Below, one piece after another: positions 1 through 5,697 of a stretch of 9,861 nucleotides of DNA. The position numbers and the translations under genes are program-made. How positions within the stretch are numbered: the stretch's first letter is position 1; each line of letters starts with the position of its first letter. This DNA is from Lachnospiraceae bacterium. Lineage in GTDB: Bacteria > Bacillota_A > Clostridia > Lachnospirales > Lachnospiraceae. The notes beneath the pieces were generated by a model that was not told where the DNA came from, ran no database searches, and saw only the letters and a program-made list of their open reading frames with translations. The stretch spans positions 1 to 9,861 of the forward strand of contig JAISHZ010000109.1 in assembly GCA_031262285.1 (NCBI GenBank), read 5' to 3'.

Positions 1-446
1 TGGTTTATTTTGCGCCGTTCTATCTTTTTCATCTCTCTGTGAGAGGGTATCGCTTTCCGGCAACGGTTGTAGCATTTTCTCTAAACTACGCTGCGTACTT
101 CGCGGAAATCTATCGTTCCGGAATAGAGTCGATGCCTGTTGGACAGTATGAAGCAGCACAGATCTTAGGCTATAGCAAAGCACAAACATTTTTTCGAATC
201 ATTTTGCCGCAGGTGATCAAAAGAGTGCTGCCGTCTATTACCAATGAAACCATTACCTTGGTGAAGGACACTTCTTTGGCGTTCACGATTGCAACAGTGG
301 AAATGTTCACCATTGCTAAGCAAATTAGTTCCGAGCAGACCAGTATGACAGCGCTGATTACAGCAGGATTGTTTTATTATATCTTCAATCTACTGGTTGC
401 TCGTGTTATGGAGTATGCGGAAAAGAGGTTTCGCTATTATCAATAA
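1..446 (+). CDS. Polar amino acid ABC transporter permease, 3' part
   Basis: This is the C-terminal part of an inner-membrane permease of the HisM/GlnP-type polar amino acid ABC importer family. The frame is open from base 3 and runs off the left edge, so the GTG at 39 is probably an internal Val codon, not the start. The visible protein (about 147 residues) has hydrophobic segments at both ends. It contains the cytoplasmic EAA loop, seen as YEAAQILGYSKAQTFFRIILPQ in two parts (EAA, then G, then I-LP), which docks on the ATPase subunit. The last membrane segment is near the C-terminus, followed by a short basic tail. The ATPase gene follows 139 bp downstream, so the two very likely form one importer. 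The substrate cannot be read from this fragment and no substrate-binding protein is in view. The family call is confident; the start lies outside the window. Confidence 0.9.
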   Translation, partial: VYFAPFYLFHLSVRGYRFPATVVAFSLNYAAYFAEIYRSGIESMPVGQYEAAQILGYSKAQTFFRIILPQVIKRVLPSITNETITLVKDTSLAFTIATVEMFTIAKQISSEQTSMTALITAGLFYYIFNLLVARVMEYAEKRFRYYQ

Positions 447-457
447 AACCGGGGTAA

Positions 458-483
458 GTTTGAAAGTAAGAGAACTTTCAAAC
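458..483 (+). terminator. Perfect 10-bp hairpin between permease and ATPase genes
   Basis: GTTTGAAAGT at 458-467 pairs perfectly with ACTTTCAAAC at 474-483 around a 6-nt loop (aagaga), and GTTTTG follows at once. The stem starts 11 nt after the permease stop codon. The short T run and AT-rich stem suggest a partial terminator, or a processing or stability element that lowers expression of the downstream ATPase gene. A second small hairpin, GTGCC-gat-GGCAC, lies at 500-512. The choice between terminator and stability element is inference. Confidence 0.45.
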
Positions 484-585
484 GTTTTGATTGATACGCG
501 TGCCGATGGCACACAGACGGGAATAAATATGGCTTTTGCAGACGAGTACAAACAAACGTGAACGGTTACGTAGGGTGGAGCGGAT

Positions 586-1359
586 ATGGAAACTTTATTA
601 GAGATCAATCATATGAAAAAATCATTCGCGGGACAGAATGTTTTAAAAGACATTTCGTTACGCGTCACAAAAGGAGAAGTCGTATCTGTTATCGGACCAT
701 CCGGATCGGGTAAATCTACGTTGTTGCGTTGTGCGACACTCTTAGAGAAAATGGACGGCGGGGAATTGCGTTACTTAGACAGGCAAGCAGTAATAGAAAA
801 GTCGGATCATAAAGGTCACTCCTTTTGTGTCTATCCAAAAGGTGAGGAATTACAAAAGATCAAACGTACTTTCGGCCTTGTGTTTCAAAATTTTAATTTG
901 TTCCCGCATTTTAGTGTGATGAAAAACATCATCGATGCATTAATTCACGTCGATAAGATTTCGAAAGAAGAAGCGCATAATCGAGGTTTGGCTCTTTTGG
1001 CGCAACTTGGCTTAGAAGACAAGGCAAATCAATACCCTTGTCAACTTTCGGGCGGACAGCAGCAGAGAGTGTCCATCGCCAGAGCACTCGCATTGCGACC
1101 GCAGATCCTATTCTTTGATGAACCAACATCCGCGCTAGATCCGGAGCTTACCGTCGAAGTGCTAAAAGTAATGAAAGAGTTGGCCAAGGAGCATATGACG
1201 ATGATCATCGTAACCCATGAAATGCAATTTGCCAAGGAAGTCTCCGACCGCATCTACTTCATGGAACAGGGAATGATACAAGCGCAAGGAAGCCCGGAAG
1301 AAATCTTCTCTTCTAATCATACTCGTGTTCGTGAATTTATTGGGAAGATGCATGGGTGA
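586..1359 (+). CDS. Polar amino acid ABC transporter ATP-binding protein
   Basis: This is the cytoplasmic ATPase subunit that powers the importer whose permease gene lies upstream. It has 257 residues, usual for the GlnQ/HisP family. Visible motifs are Walker A GPSGSGKST (37-45), Q-loop Gln101 in VFQNFNLFPH, signature LSGGQQQR (from 154), Walker B ending LFFDE with Asp178 and catalytic Glu179, a D-loop SALDPE, and switch His211. All catalytic residues are intact. The stretch between Walker A and the Q-loop is longer than in GlnQ (about residues 60-90, including DHKGHSFCVYPKGEEL), an insertion also seen in some clostridial members. The ATG is preceded by AGGGTGGAG at 572-580 with 5-nt spacing, a strong ribosome binding site. 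Amino acid specificity cannot be told from the ATPase. The family call is very confident; the substrate is unknown. Confidence 0.93.
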   Translation: METLLEINHMKKSFAGQNVLKDISLRVTKGEVVSVIGPSGSGKSTLLRCATLLEKMDGGELRYLDRQAVIEKSDHKGHSFCVYPKGEELQKIKRTFGLVFQNFNLFPHFSVMKNIIDALIHVDKISKEEAHNRGLALLAQLGLEDKANQYPCQLSGGQQQRVSIARALALRPQILFFDEPTSALDPELTVEVLKVMKELAKEHMTMIIVTHEMQFAKEVSDRIYFMEQGMIQAQGSPEEIFSSNHTRVREFIGKMHG

Positions 1360-1512
1360 GGGATGATGAAGAAATTGTGTTTTCCATAGAAACAAGATGT
1401 TGAGAGCTTCTTACACAGAAGTTCGCTCCATCATCCGGTTTGATATGTCGTGTGAACAGACAAATGATTACAATTCAAACGTTCACCTATCTACTTTCAA
1501 AGTCATTGTTTC

Positions 1513-1530
1513 CCGGACGAACCGCACAGA
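1513..1530 (+). repeat. 18-nt block, inverted copy at 5509-5526
   Basis: CCGGACGAACCGCACAGA here is the exact reverse complement of 5509-5526, which forms the outer right edge of the GGGGACAG palindrome. The match stops where the palindrome proper would continue (GTAGGGGACAG is absent here). This copy is therefore a solitary end fragment of the element, or a piece of a genomic repeat into which the other copy inserted. Confidence 0.7.
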
Positions 1531-1542
1531 TAAACGCTAAAC

Positions 1543-1557
1543 GTAGATCGGCGAACG
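1543..1557 (+). repeat. 15-nt block, direct copy at 5546-5560
   Basis: GTAGATCGGCGAACG is repeated exactly, in the same orientation, at 5546-5560. Both copies lie a short distance beyond a copy of the 18-nt block (12 nt at the left site, 19 nt at the right), but the 18-nt blocks face opposite ways at the two sites. The pairing points to a dispersed intergenic repeat family or a rearrangement around the cassette. Confidence 0.65.
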
Positions 1558-1653
1558 ATTGAAAAGTAACGATAAACGAGATCATTATATGCAAGAAAAA
1601 TGGAAAAAGAGCAATAAATGACAGATGAAATCATAAAAAATCGATAAAGTATA

Positions 1654-1682
1654 TTGAAAACATTAATTTTATATGGTAAAAT
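1654..1682 (+). promoter_or_regulatory. Strong vegetative promoter of the PRTase cassette
   Basis: The -35 hexamer TTGAAA (1654-1659) and the -10 hexamer TAAAAT (1677-1682) each match the sigma-A consensus at 5 of 6 positions. They are 17 bp apart, and TGG directly upstream gives an extended -10 (TGn). The expected transcription start is about 1688-1690, which leaves a leader of roughly 340 nt before the first gene. This is the best promoter in the window and suggests the leader is well transcribed. Confidence 0.72.
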
Positions 1683-1686
1683 ACGA

Positions 1687-2010
1687 ACGCTCTACTGATG
1701 GTTATTATGACAGTATTTATTAAAACACATACAGCAGAGCGTGTATAGAAAGCACAATTCCCCGAAGCTTCTTAATGAACACTTCGGAGTGTATTATGTA
1801 AATTTTGTTACGTAAAAATCTGAATCTGAATTATTGTTTTGGTGAGAGTTAGAGTAAGACTAACTCAAAAGAGAAATAGACTGCTTTTATGTTAGAACAG
1901 ATAAAACAAAGAGGCTTGATAACAAATTTCATTAGTATTAGATAGAGCAATTTCAAATTTTCTTATCGTGTAGACACAATAGACAAAGTACGCGAATAGG
2001 AATATAGAAG
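1687..2010 (+). ncRNA. Long structured leader, possible non-coding RNA
   Basis: The gene-free stretch between the promoter and the first cassette gene holds three hairpins. The first pairs 1687-1697 with 1732-1742 (ACGCTCT, an A-C mismatch, then CTG/CAG) and starts almost exactly at the predicted transcription start. The second pairs CCGAAG 1762-1767 with CTTCGG 1782-1787, with CAC/GTG able to extend it after a bulge. The third is a perfect 7-bp stem, GAGTTAG 1846-1852 with CTAACTC 1860-1866, around a 7-nt loop. None has a T tract, so they do not look like terminators. The RNA could be a regulatory leader, a separately processed RNA partner of the encoded proteins, or merely an untranslated region. 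I match it to no known riboswitch or T-box. The end point is arbitrary. Confidence 0.35.
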
Positions 2011-2031
2011 GGGACAGCGATGTTACCTTGA
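2006..2031 (+). promoter_or_regulatory. RBS with three-codon minicistron overlapping a TTG start
   Basis: AGAAGGGG (2006-2013) is a good Shine-Dalgarno sequence, but it sits 6 nt from an ATG at 2020 that opens only ATG-TTA-CCT-TGA. It lies 14 nt from the in-frame TTG at 2028. The stop of the minicistron overlaps the TTG as TTGA, the arrangement of stop-start translational coupling. Ribosomes may start at 2020, stop, and restart at 2028, which would keep expression of the large gene low. Alternatively the TTG is used directly with a loose spacer. Confidence 0.45.
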
Positions 2032-4040
2032 ACGAAAAACATGTCAACAACAACATCGTCGTAATGAAGCCAATGGAGACTCTTATGCCTACAGAGAAAA
2101 TGCTTAATACAAATCAAGAAAAGCGGATCGCAATGTTACAATCTGTTTTGGGGTGTGATCTATATCAAAGACTCTACTATGTTTTCACATTATTCAGAAA
2201 AGATAAGAATTACACTCACAAATTGTTGATGTCGCGCAAGTGCTTTTCCCTTTATAAGGCATTCGATCCAATATTAAACAATGATGGCTGTGAAATAGAA
2301 GGAACCATAACAAATGATAAGATGATTGGAGTATCCGGTATAACTAAAAGCTCGCAAGTGCTTGTGTTTGATGATACTGTGTTGTACGGACGAACCATCA
2401 TGACTTTTATCGAAACGCTTTTAAAAACATATCAGATTCCGATGTCAAACATATCAGTTTCTTCAGTTTTTGCATCGAGTGATCGATTACAAAATAATGA
2501 TATGAAATATCCTTATTTCACAAATGAATGGGAGATGTTCTTCTGCTTTGGAGAGATTAAAATAAACGTTTGGAAAGAAAGTCGAATTACTTTTTTGTCG
2601 ACTGAATCTGTGAGAGGGAATTCAGCAATTTTTTTGGATGCCATTCATTCTGTTTCTGCACCATATGTAGCGTATATACCGGCATTCGAAATCACGAAAG
2701 AGGAAGCAAAAGAAGCTATTCGTGAATCTCAAAAGAGTAGAACTGCATTTACCGATACGATCGATTTTCATTCTAGACAAGAGGAAGCTATGCTACCGGT
2801 TAAATGTGATTATCAGTTTTTTTTGTCCAATGAATTGAGCGAAAAGGTATCGGAACGGATTTATTCGTATATAAGGATATATGATAATCCTAATTTGGAT
2901 ATGCTGACTGTCATACCGCATATTATTTTCCCTATAGTCGAGGAGTGTGGTACAGATGAGTTACCGGGATTTGATATATATAATAAACAGTTTCCTAAAA
3001 CATCTAGGGAAGGTACAAATGATGCAGATCTCATGACAAGAGTAACTTTTCTTCGATTTGCATCCAGTTATTTATTAGGAAAGGAATTTTTCAAAAAGTT
3101 TAACATTAAAACAGGAGACTATCAATTACTAAACGAAGAAGGATACGGAAAAGAGGAATTTATAAACGGATTCAATAAGTTGGATCTATCTGTATTTAAT
3201 TTCTTTCAAGATGAAAAAACATTTCGGCTTTTAGAAGAGATACCTAAAAGTTATCAATTTAATTTAGATAATAGTACGAACGATGTTTTCGTATCAATTT
3301 TTAATACCAATAATTTATCGGTAGAGAGTGTGAATAGAATTAGCGATTCCTCTAGAAAAGCTGCAATTTTTGATACGCTTTCTAAATATTTTTATCGAAC
3401 TTTGATTGAAAATCGCGAAGCTAATCGCTTACCCGGAACTTGCTTGAATAGCATCATCAGTAAGTTCAAATGTGTAAAACCGTTAGAACTATTGCCTGCG
3501 ATGATTCGGATAGGAGAAATGGGACGCGCAAACATCAATACCTTTGTTCATCAAAAGAAGTTGGCGATATGTATTATGCAAGACGGAGAGCAAGCAGCTC
3601 AAGTCGCGAACGAATTTTGTGTAGGATTTACTTACGCTCTTTCAACAATTTACGAAACGCTCAAAAAACCTCATGGATTCGCCGCACAACCTGAACTATT
3701 ATCATCCGATAAAAACCTATGGGAAGAAAATAAGGATATTTTAAAGGTCTTATTATATCAACTTGTGAGTCAATATCGAGAAAAAGAAAACGCTTTTGCG
3801 ATCGATAAAAATGATATAGATATTATTATAGATTCAGATGATCCTTCGCAATGGCATTCGGATATTGTTCGCTATTATGTTCCTGCGAACTCGGAAATAG
3901 CCGAATTCATGGTTGATTTTGCATTCGCTTTTATTGATTGGGTAAGAAGAGAGGACTTAAGTGCTCCTATCATTACATTTTTGCCAGAGCAAAGTCAAAA
4001 CTATCTCGAAAGGAAAAACATCAATTTACGATCAGTTTGA
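2028..4040 (+). CDS. Phosphoribosyltransferase-domain protein, candidate conflict-system component
   Basis: This 670-residue protein has no signal peptide or membrane segment, so it is probably cytosolic. Near the N-terminus, VLVFDDTVLYGRT (residues 111-123) matches the PRPP-binding motif of type I phosphoribosyltransferases: a hydrophobic strand, two acidic residues (Asp115, Asp116), then Thr and GRT for the phosphate. The surrounding region (about 30-235) fits a single PRTase fold. The remaining 430 or so residues match no family I know. They include conserved-looking MGRAN (498-502) and QDGEQ (518-522) and an acidic stretch IDIIIDSDDP. The length far exceeds purine or pyrimidine salvage PRTases (about 170-230 residues), so a housekeeping salvage role is unlikely. 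PRTase-fold proteins are known among bacterial conflict systems, including some retron-associated effectors, but no reverse transcriptase is present here. The TTG at 2028 is the only standard start codon between the upstream in-frame stop (1980) and Met13 at 2064. The gene is AT-rich compared with the exporter genes, which suggests transfer. The PRTase motif is seen; the defence role is inferred. Confidence 0.72.
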   Translation: MNEKHVNNNIVVMKPMETLMPTEKMLNTNQEKRIAMLQSVLGCDLYQRLYYVFTLFRKDKNYTHKLLMSRKCFSLYKAFDPILNNDGCEIEGTITNDKMIGVSGITKSSQVLVFDDTVLYGRTIMTFIETLLKTYQIPMSNISVSSVFASSDRLQNNDMKYPYFTNEWEMFFCFGEIKINVWKESRITFLSTESVRGNSAIFLDAIHSVSAPYVAYIPAFEITKEEAKEAIRESQKSRTAFTDTIDFHSRQEEAMLPVKCDYQFFLSNELSEKVSERIYSYIRIYDNPNLDMLTVIPHIIFPIVEECGTDELPGFDIYNKQFPKTSREGTNDADLMTRVTFLRFASSYLLGKEFFKKFNIKTGDYQLLNEEGYGKEEFINGFNKLDLSVFNFFQDEKTFRLLEEIPKSYQFNLDNSTNDVFVSIFNTNNLSVESVNRISDSSRKAAIFDTLSKYFYRTLIENREANRLPGTCLNSIISKFKCVKPLELLPAMIRIGEMGRANINTFVHQKKLAICIMQDGEQAAQVANEFCVGFTYALSTIYETLKKPHGFAAQPELLSSDKNLWEENKDILKVLLYQLVSQYREKENAFAIDKNDIDIIIDSDDPSQWHSDIVRYYVPANSEIAEFMVDFAFAFIDWVRREDLSAPIITFLPEQSQNYLERKNINLRSV

Positions 4041-4060
4041 TTGAGAGGGAGAGTTTTGTG

Positions 4061-5146
4061 ATGCTTACTGCACAAGAGAGAGAGTATTTGCAATACTCAC
4101 ATATTGCATTGAGAATGTATAAAGAAGTATTGTATGGACCGGGTTCGGACGGATATGGGCGGGTATGTACAGATGATCTTGAAGACACCAAATCCTGTTT
4201 GAAGGGTTATGATTTATACTATTTCTTGATTTTGTTTCATGATTGGTACCAAGGAAAACCCGATAAATTGACGAATCCTTTACAGAGATTCGAATTTGAC
4301 GCACACGGTTTTTTTGATATTCGTGGAGATGATTCGATAGAAACTGCCGGATTGAGACCTTATAAGTTCCATTTAGGTAATGTGGGAACGAAGGGTACAT
4401 ATATTTTTGATTCAGACAAAAGGATATTTTTTTGTATTAATGATCAAACAGTTATAGGTCAAAAATATTGTGGAGGAGTGTATACATCGAAGGAAGAATA
4501 TAATAGTTTCTTTGTCAGTAAAAAAGAACAAGATGATCATGGAAAGTTGTGTGAAAAAATCAACATTATATTCCAAGCTATTCTAAGCGGTGCAGACGAA
4601 ATACGGAAGTATGTTTTATCGAGTTCTAATATGGATGAAACAAATCAAAAAATAATTCTTGATCATCGGCTGTTTTTGGCTTTATCTTATCTGAATCCTT
4701 TTTTGTTCCGCTCATGGGTAAGAAGCTCTTTGTGTTATCTTTTGGAACATTTCAAAGAAGATAATATGACGGAAAACCCAGAATCAAGAACTGTTATGCA
4801 ATTGAATGAAAATCATACATTTCTCGCGAAATCAAAAAGACTAAGAGTAGTATCAGCGTTTTACTATGATCATCACGATATTTTTGAATTAGTATGGGAT
4901 AAAATCGATCAACTTTCAAGAAAGATACGAGATAATCAAGTATTGCAATATCATCCCACAATGACAACTAAATATGAAGATGATTGTCAAAGAGACGCAA
5001 CAAAAGATTTAGTAGAATATTTCTACAAAGCAAGAGCCTGTCATAATGCTATTGAAGATGATAAAAACAAATTTAGAACACTTTATGATTTAGAAAAAAC
5101 GATGCCTTTATATAGACAAATAGCCAAACAAATTAACCAACATTAA
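4061..5146 (+). CDS. Hypothetical protein, partner of the PRTase-domain protein
   Basis: I do not recognise this 361-residue protein. It has no signal peptide and no clear membrane span, although LYYFLILFHDWY (about residues 52-63) is strongly hydrophobic. It is rich in aromatic and charged residues. The N-terminal half looks mixed alpha/beta and contains HGFFDIRGDD, GLRPYKFHLGNVGTKGTYIFD and FFCINDQT. The C-terminal half (about 165-361) looks helical, with FYYDHHDIFELVWDKI and a charged end. The gene starts 20 nt after the PRTase gene stops, so the two are one transcript and probably work together. I chose the ATG at 4061 because GAGAGGGAGAG (4043-4053) lies 7 nt upstream; the GTG at 4058 is an alternative. 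A start at 3938 would overlap the upstream gene by about 100 nt and has no good ribosome binding site. The gene is AT-rich like its neighbour. Immunity factor, effector or sensor are all possible. Confidence 0.8.
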   Translation: MLTAQEREYLQYSHIALRMYKEVLYGPGSDGYGRVCTDDLEDTKSCLKGYDLYYFLILFHDWYQGKPDKLTNPLQRFEFDAHGFFDIRGDDSIETAGLRPYKFHLGNVGTKGTYIFDSDKRIFFCINDQTVIGQKYCGGVYTSKEEYNSFFVSKKEQDDHGKLCEKINIIFQAILSGADEIRKYVLSSSNMDETNQKIILDHRLFLALSYLNPFLFRSWVRSSLCYLLEHFKEDNMTENPESRTVMQLNENHTFLAKSKRLRVVSAFYYDHHDIFELVWDKIDQLSRKIRDNQVLQYHPTMTTKYEDDCQRDATKDLVEYFYKARACHNAIEDDKNKFRTLYDLEKTMPLYRQIAKQINQH

Positions 5147-5160
5147 AAATAGTTAAACAA

Positions 5161-5213
5161 AACAGTAGTACATCCATTATCAGAGAGCGGAGGTATTACT
5201 GTTCCTTTATTTC
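5161..5213 (+). terminator. Likely rho-independent terminator of the cassette
   Basis: An inverted repeat of 15-nt arms (5161-5175 and 5189-5203) pairs at 13 positions, plus one G-U pair, around a 13-nt loop. The arm starts AACAGTA and the return ends TACTGTT. A T-rich tail, CCTTTATTTC, follows. It begins 14 nt after the stop codon of the second cassette gene. The T tract is broken, so strength is uncertain, but position and shape fit. Confidence 0.55.
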
Positions 5214-5230
5214 TGAAACAAGACGTTATT

Positions 5231-5359
5231 ATTCACGCGCAATGTCATTAATTGAAAGATTTTCTGCATTACTAAGACTGAAAGAAAGCTTATTTTTAAA
5301 CGCTTTGCATAGTTGACATTTGTTTCAGAAGTCTTTCAGTTATGACATTGATTCACGCG
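5231..5359. mobile_element. 111-bp MITE-like element with 9-bp target duplication
   Basis: The element spans 5240-5350. Its left end (5240-5266) and right end (5326-5350) are imperfect terminal inverted repeats: read inward both begin CAATGTCAT, then reach a shared TGAAAGA and then TTCTG. I count 23 matches over 25 right-end positions with two single-base gaps. The 9-bp sequence ATTCACGCG occurs at 5231-5239 and again at 5351-5359, directly abutting both ends, as expected of a target-site duplication. There is no coding capacity inside (59 bp between the ends), so it must have been mobilised in trans. The parent insertion sequence is not in the window; a 9-bp duplication narrows the family, but I do not assign one. 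Confidence 0.72.
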
Positions 5360-5398
5360 TTAGTCGCACTTCGTTTATAGCTTAACGATGCACAGGAA

Positions 5399-5516
5399 CG
5401 CACAGAGTAGGGGACAGTTTTGGGTGTTATACGTTCTGTGGAGATGGAGACCATGTTCTGGGCTCATCGGAACGCCCAGAGAGTCTAACACCAAAAACTG
5501 TCCCCTACTCTGTGCG
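5399..5516. repeat. Long palindromic GGGGACAG repeat, REP/RAYT-like
   Basis: Arms of 31 nt (5399-5429 and 5486-5516) are inverted copies with a single mismatch, and both contain CACAGAGTAGGGGACAG. With a 1-nt gap the pairing extends outward to GAA/TTC (5396 and 5520). The interior has a further 7-bp hairpin, TCTGGGC 5457-5463 with GCCCAGA 5474-5480. Palindromes carrying GGGGACAG-type ends are dispersed in many bacterial genomes, and in several lineages they are linked to REP-associated Y1 transposases (RAYT). None is encoded here, so this would be a non-autonomous copy. Family membership is inference; the palindrome is plain in the sequence. Confidence 0.7.
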
Positions 5517-5526
5517 GTTCGTCCGG
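5509..5526 (-). repeat. 18-nt block, inverted copy of 1513-1530
   Basis: This block begins inside the right arm of the palindrome (CTCTGTGCG) and continues 10 bp into its outer flank. It is the exact reverse complement of 1513-1530 on the other side of the cassette. Because the left copy lacks the palindrome core, the conserved unit is the end of the element plus its flank, not the palindrome itself. Confidence 0.68.
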
Positions 5527-5545
5527 TATACACTGCCTTTCAAAT

Positions 5546-5560
5546 GTAGATCGGCGAACG
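5546..5560 (+). repeat. 15-nt block, direct copy of 1543-1557
   Basis: GTAGATCGGCGAACG matches 1543-1557 exactly and in the same direction. It lies 19 bp beyond the 18-nt block and upstream of the exporter promoter. Confidence 0.65.
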
Positions 5561-5598
5561 CATAAATAGTATTTACGAATTAACACCATAATCCGTTC

Positions 5599-5627
5599 TT
5601 GCATTTTATTTACAACCAGTCTAAAAT
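5599..5627 (+). promoter_or_regulatory. Probable promoter of the ABC exporter genes
   Basis: TAAAAT at 5622-5627 matches the -10 consensus at 5 of 6 positions. TTGCAT at 5599-5604, 17 bp upstream, is a weaker -35 (3 of 6). The start would fall near 5634, giving a leader of about 64 nt before the ATG at 5698. No regulator gene (such as a MarR or TetR type) lies next to the operon. Confidence 0.45.
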
Positions 5628-5697
5628 AGGAAACATCGTGTAAAGCATCATCGTCAAGACAACAATCCCGACAGAACAGACAGGAGACCAATTTCAT

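Larger units (their letters stand above)
1360..1653. other. Intergenic region with repeat blocks, no gene seen
   Basis: No convincing coding region lies here. The stretch after the ATPase stop has a weak inverted repeat (GGATGATG at 1361-1368 with CATCATCC at 1431-1438) but no hairpin with a T tract, so I see no clear terminator for the transporter genes. Two short blocks at 1513-1530 and 1543-1557 recur on the far side of the PRTase cassette and are listed separately. The 3' end becomes strongly AT-rich towards the cassette promoter. Confidence 0.6.

Noticed and set aside
1445..1540. 31-codon reading frame in the intergenic region
   Set aside because: It has no ribosome binding site, runs through the 18-nt repeat block and shows no protein-like character.
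1916..1944. Second promoter (TTGATA, 17 bp, TAGATA) near the PRTase gene
   Set aside because: The -10 matches only 3 of 6 positions, far weaker than the promoter at 1654-1682.
1889..1945. 18-codon frame in the leader (MLEQIKQRGL...)
   Set aside because: No properly spaced ribosome binding site; it looks like chance in AT-rich DNA.
2010..2017. GGGGACAG upstream of the PRTase gene as part of the palindrome family
   Set aside because: Only 8 nt match, without the surrounding CACAGAGTA or any inverted arm; here it belongs to the ribosome binding site.
2020..2034. prfB-like programmed frameshift at CCT-TGA
   Set aside because: A +1 shift from the ATG at 2020 leads to the wrong frame; reaching the PRTase frame needs -1, and no slippery heptamer is present. 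Reinitiation fits better.
3938..4060. Upstream extension of the second cassette gene to an ATG at 3938
   Set aside because: It would overlap the PRTase gene by 103 nt and has no good ribosome binding site, while the ATG at 4061 has a strong one at proper spacing.
1654..5213. Retron
   Set aside because: The PRTase gene and structured leader recall retrons, but no reverse transcriptase motif (such as YADD) occurs in any protein here.
5485..5697. 70-codon minus-strand frame upstream of the exporter
   Set aside because: It runs through the palindrome arm, the 15-nt repeat and the likely exporter promoter, and its protein has no family features.
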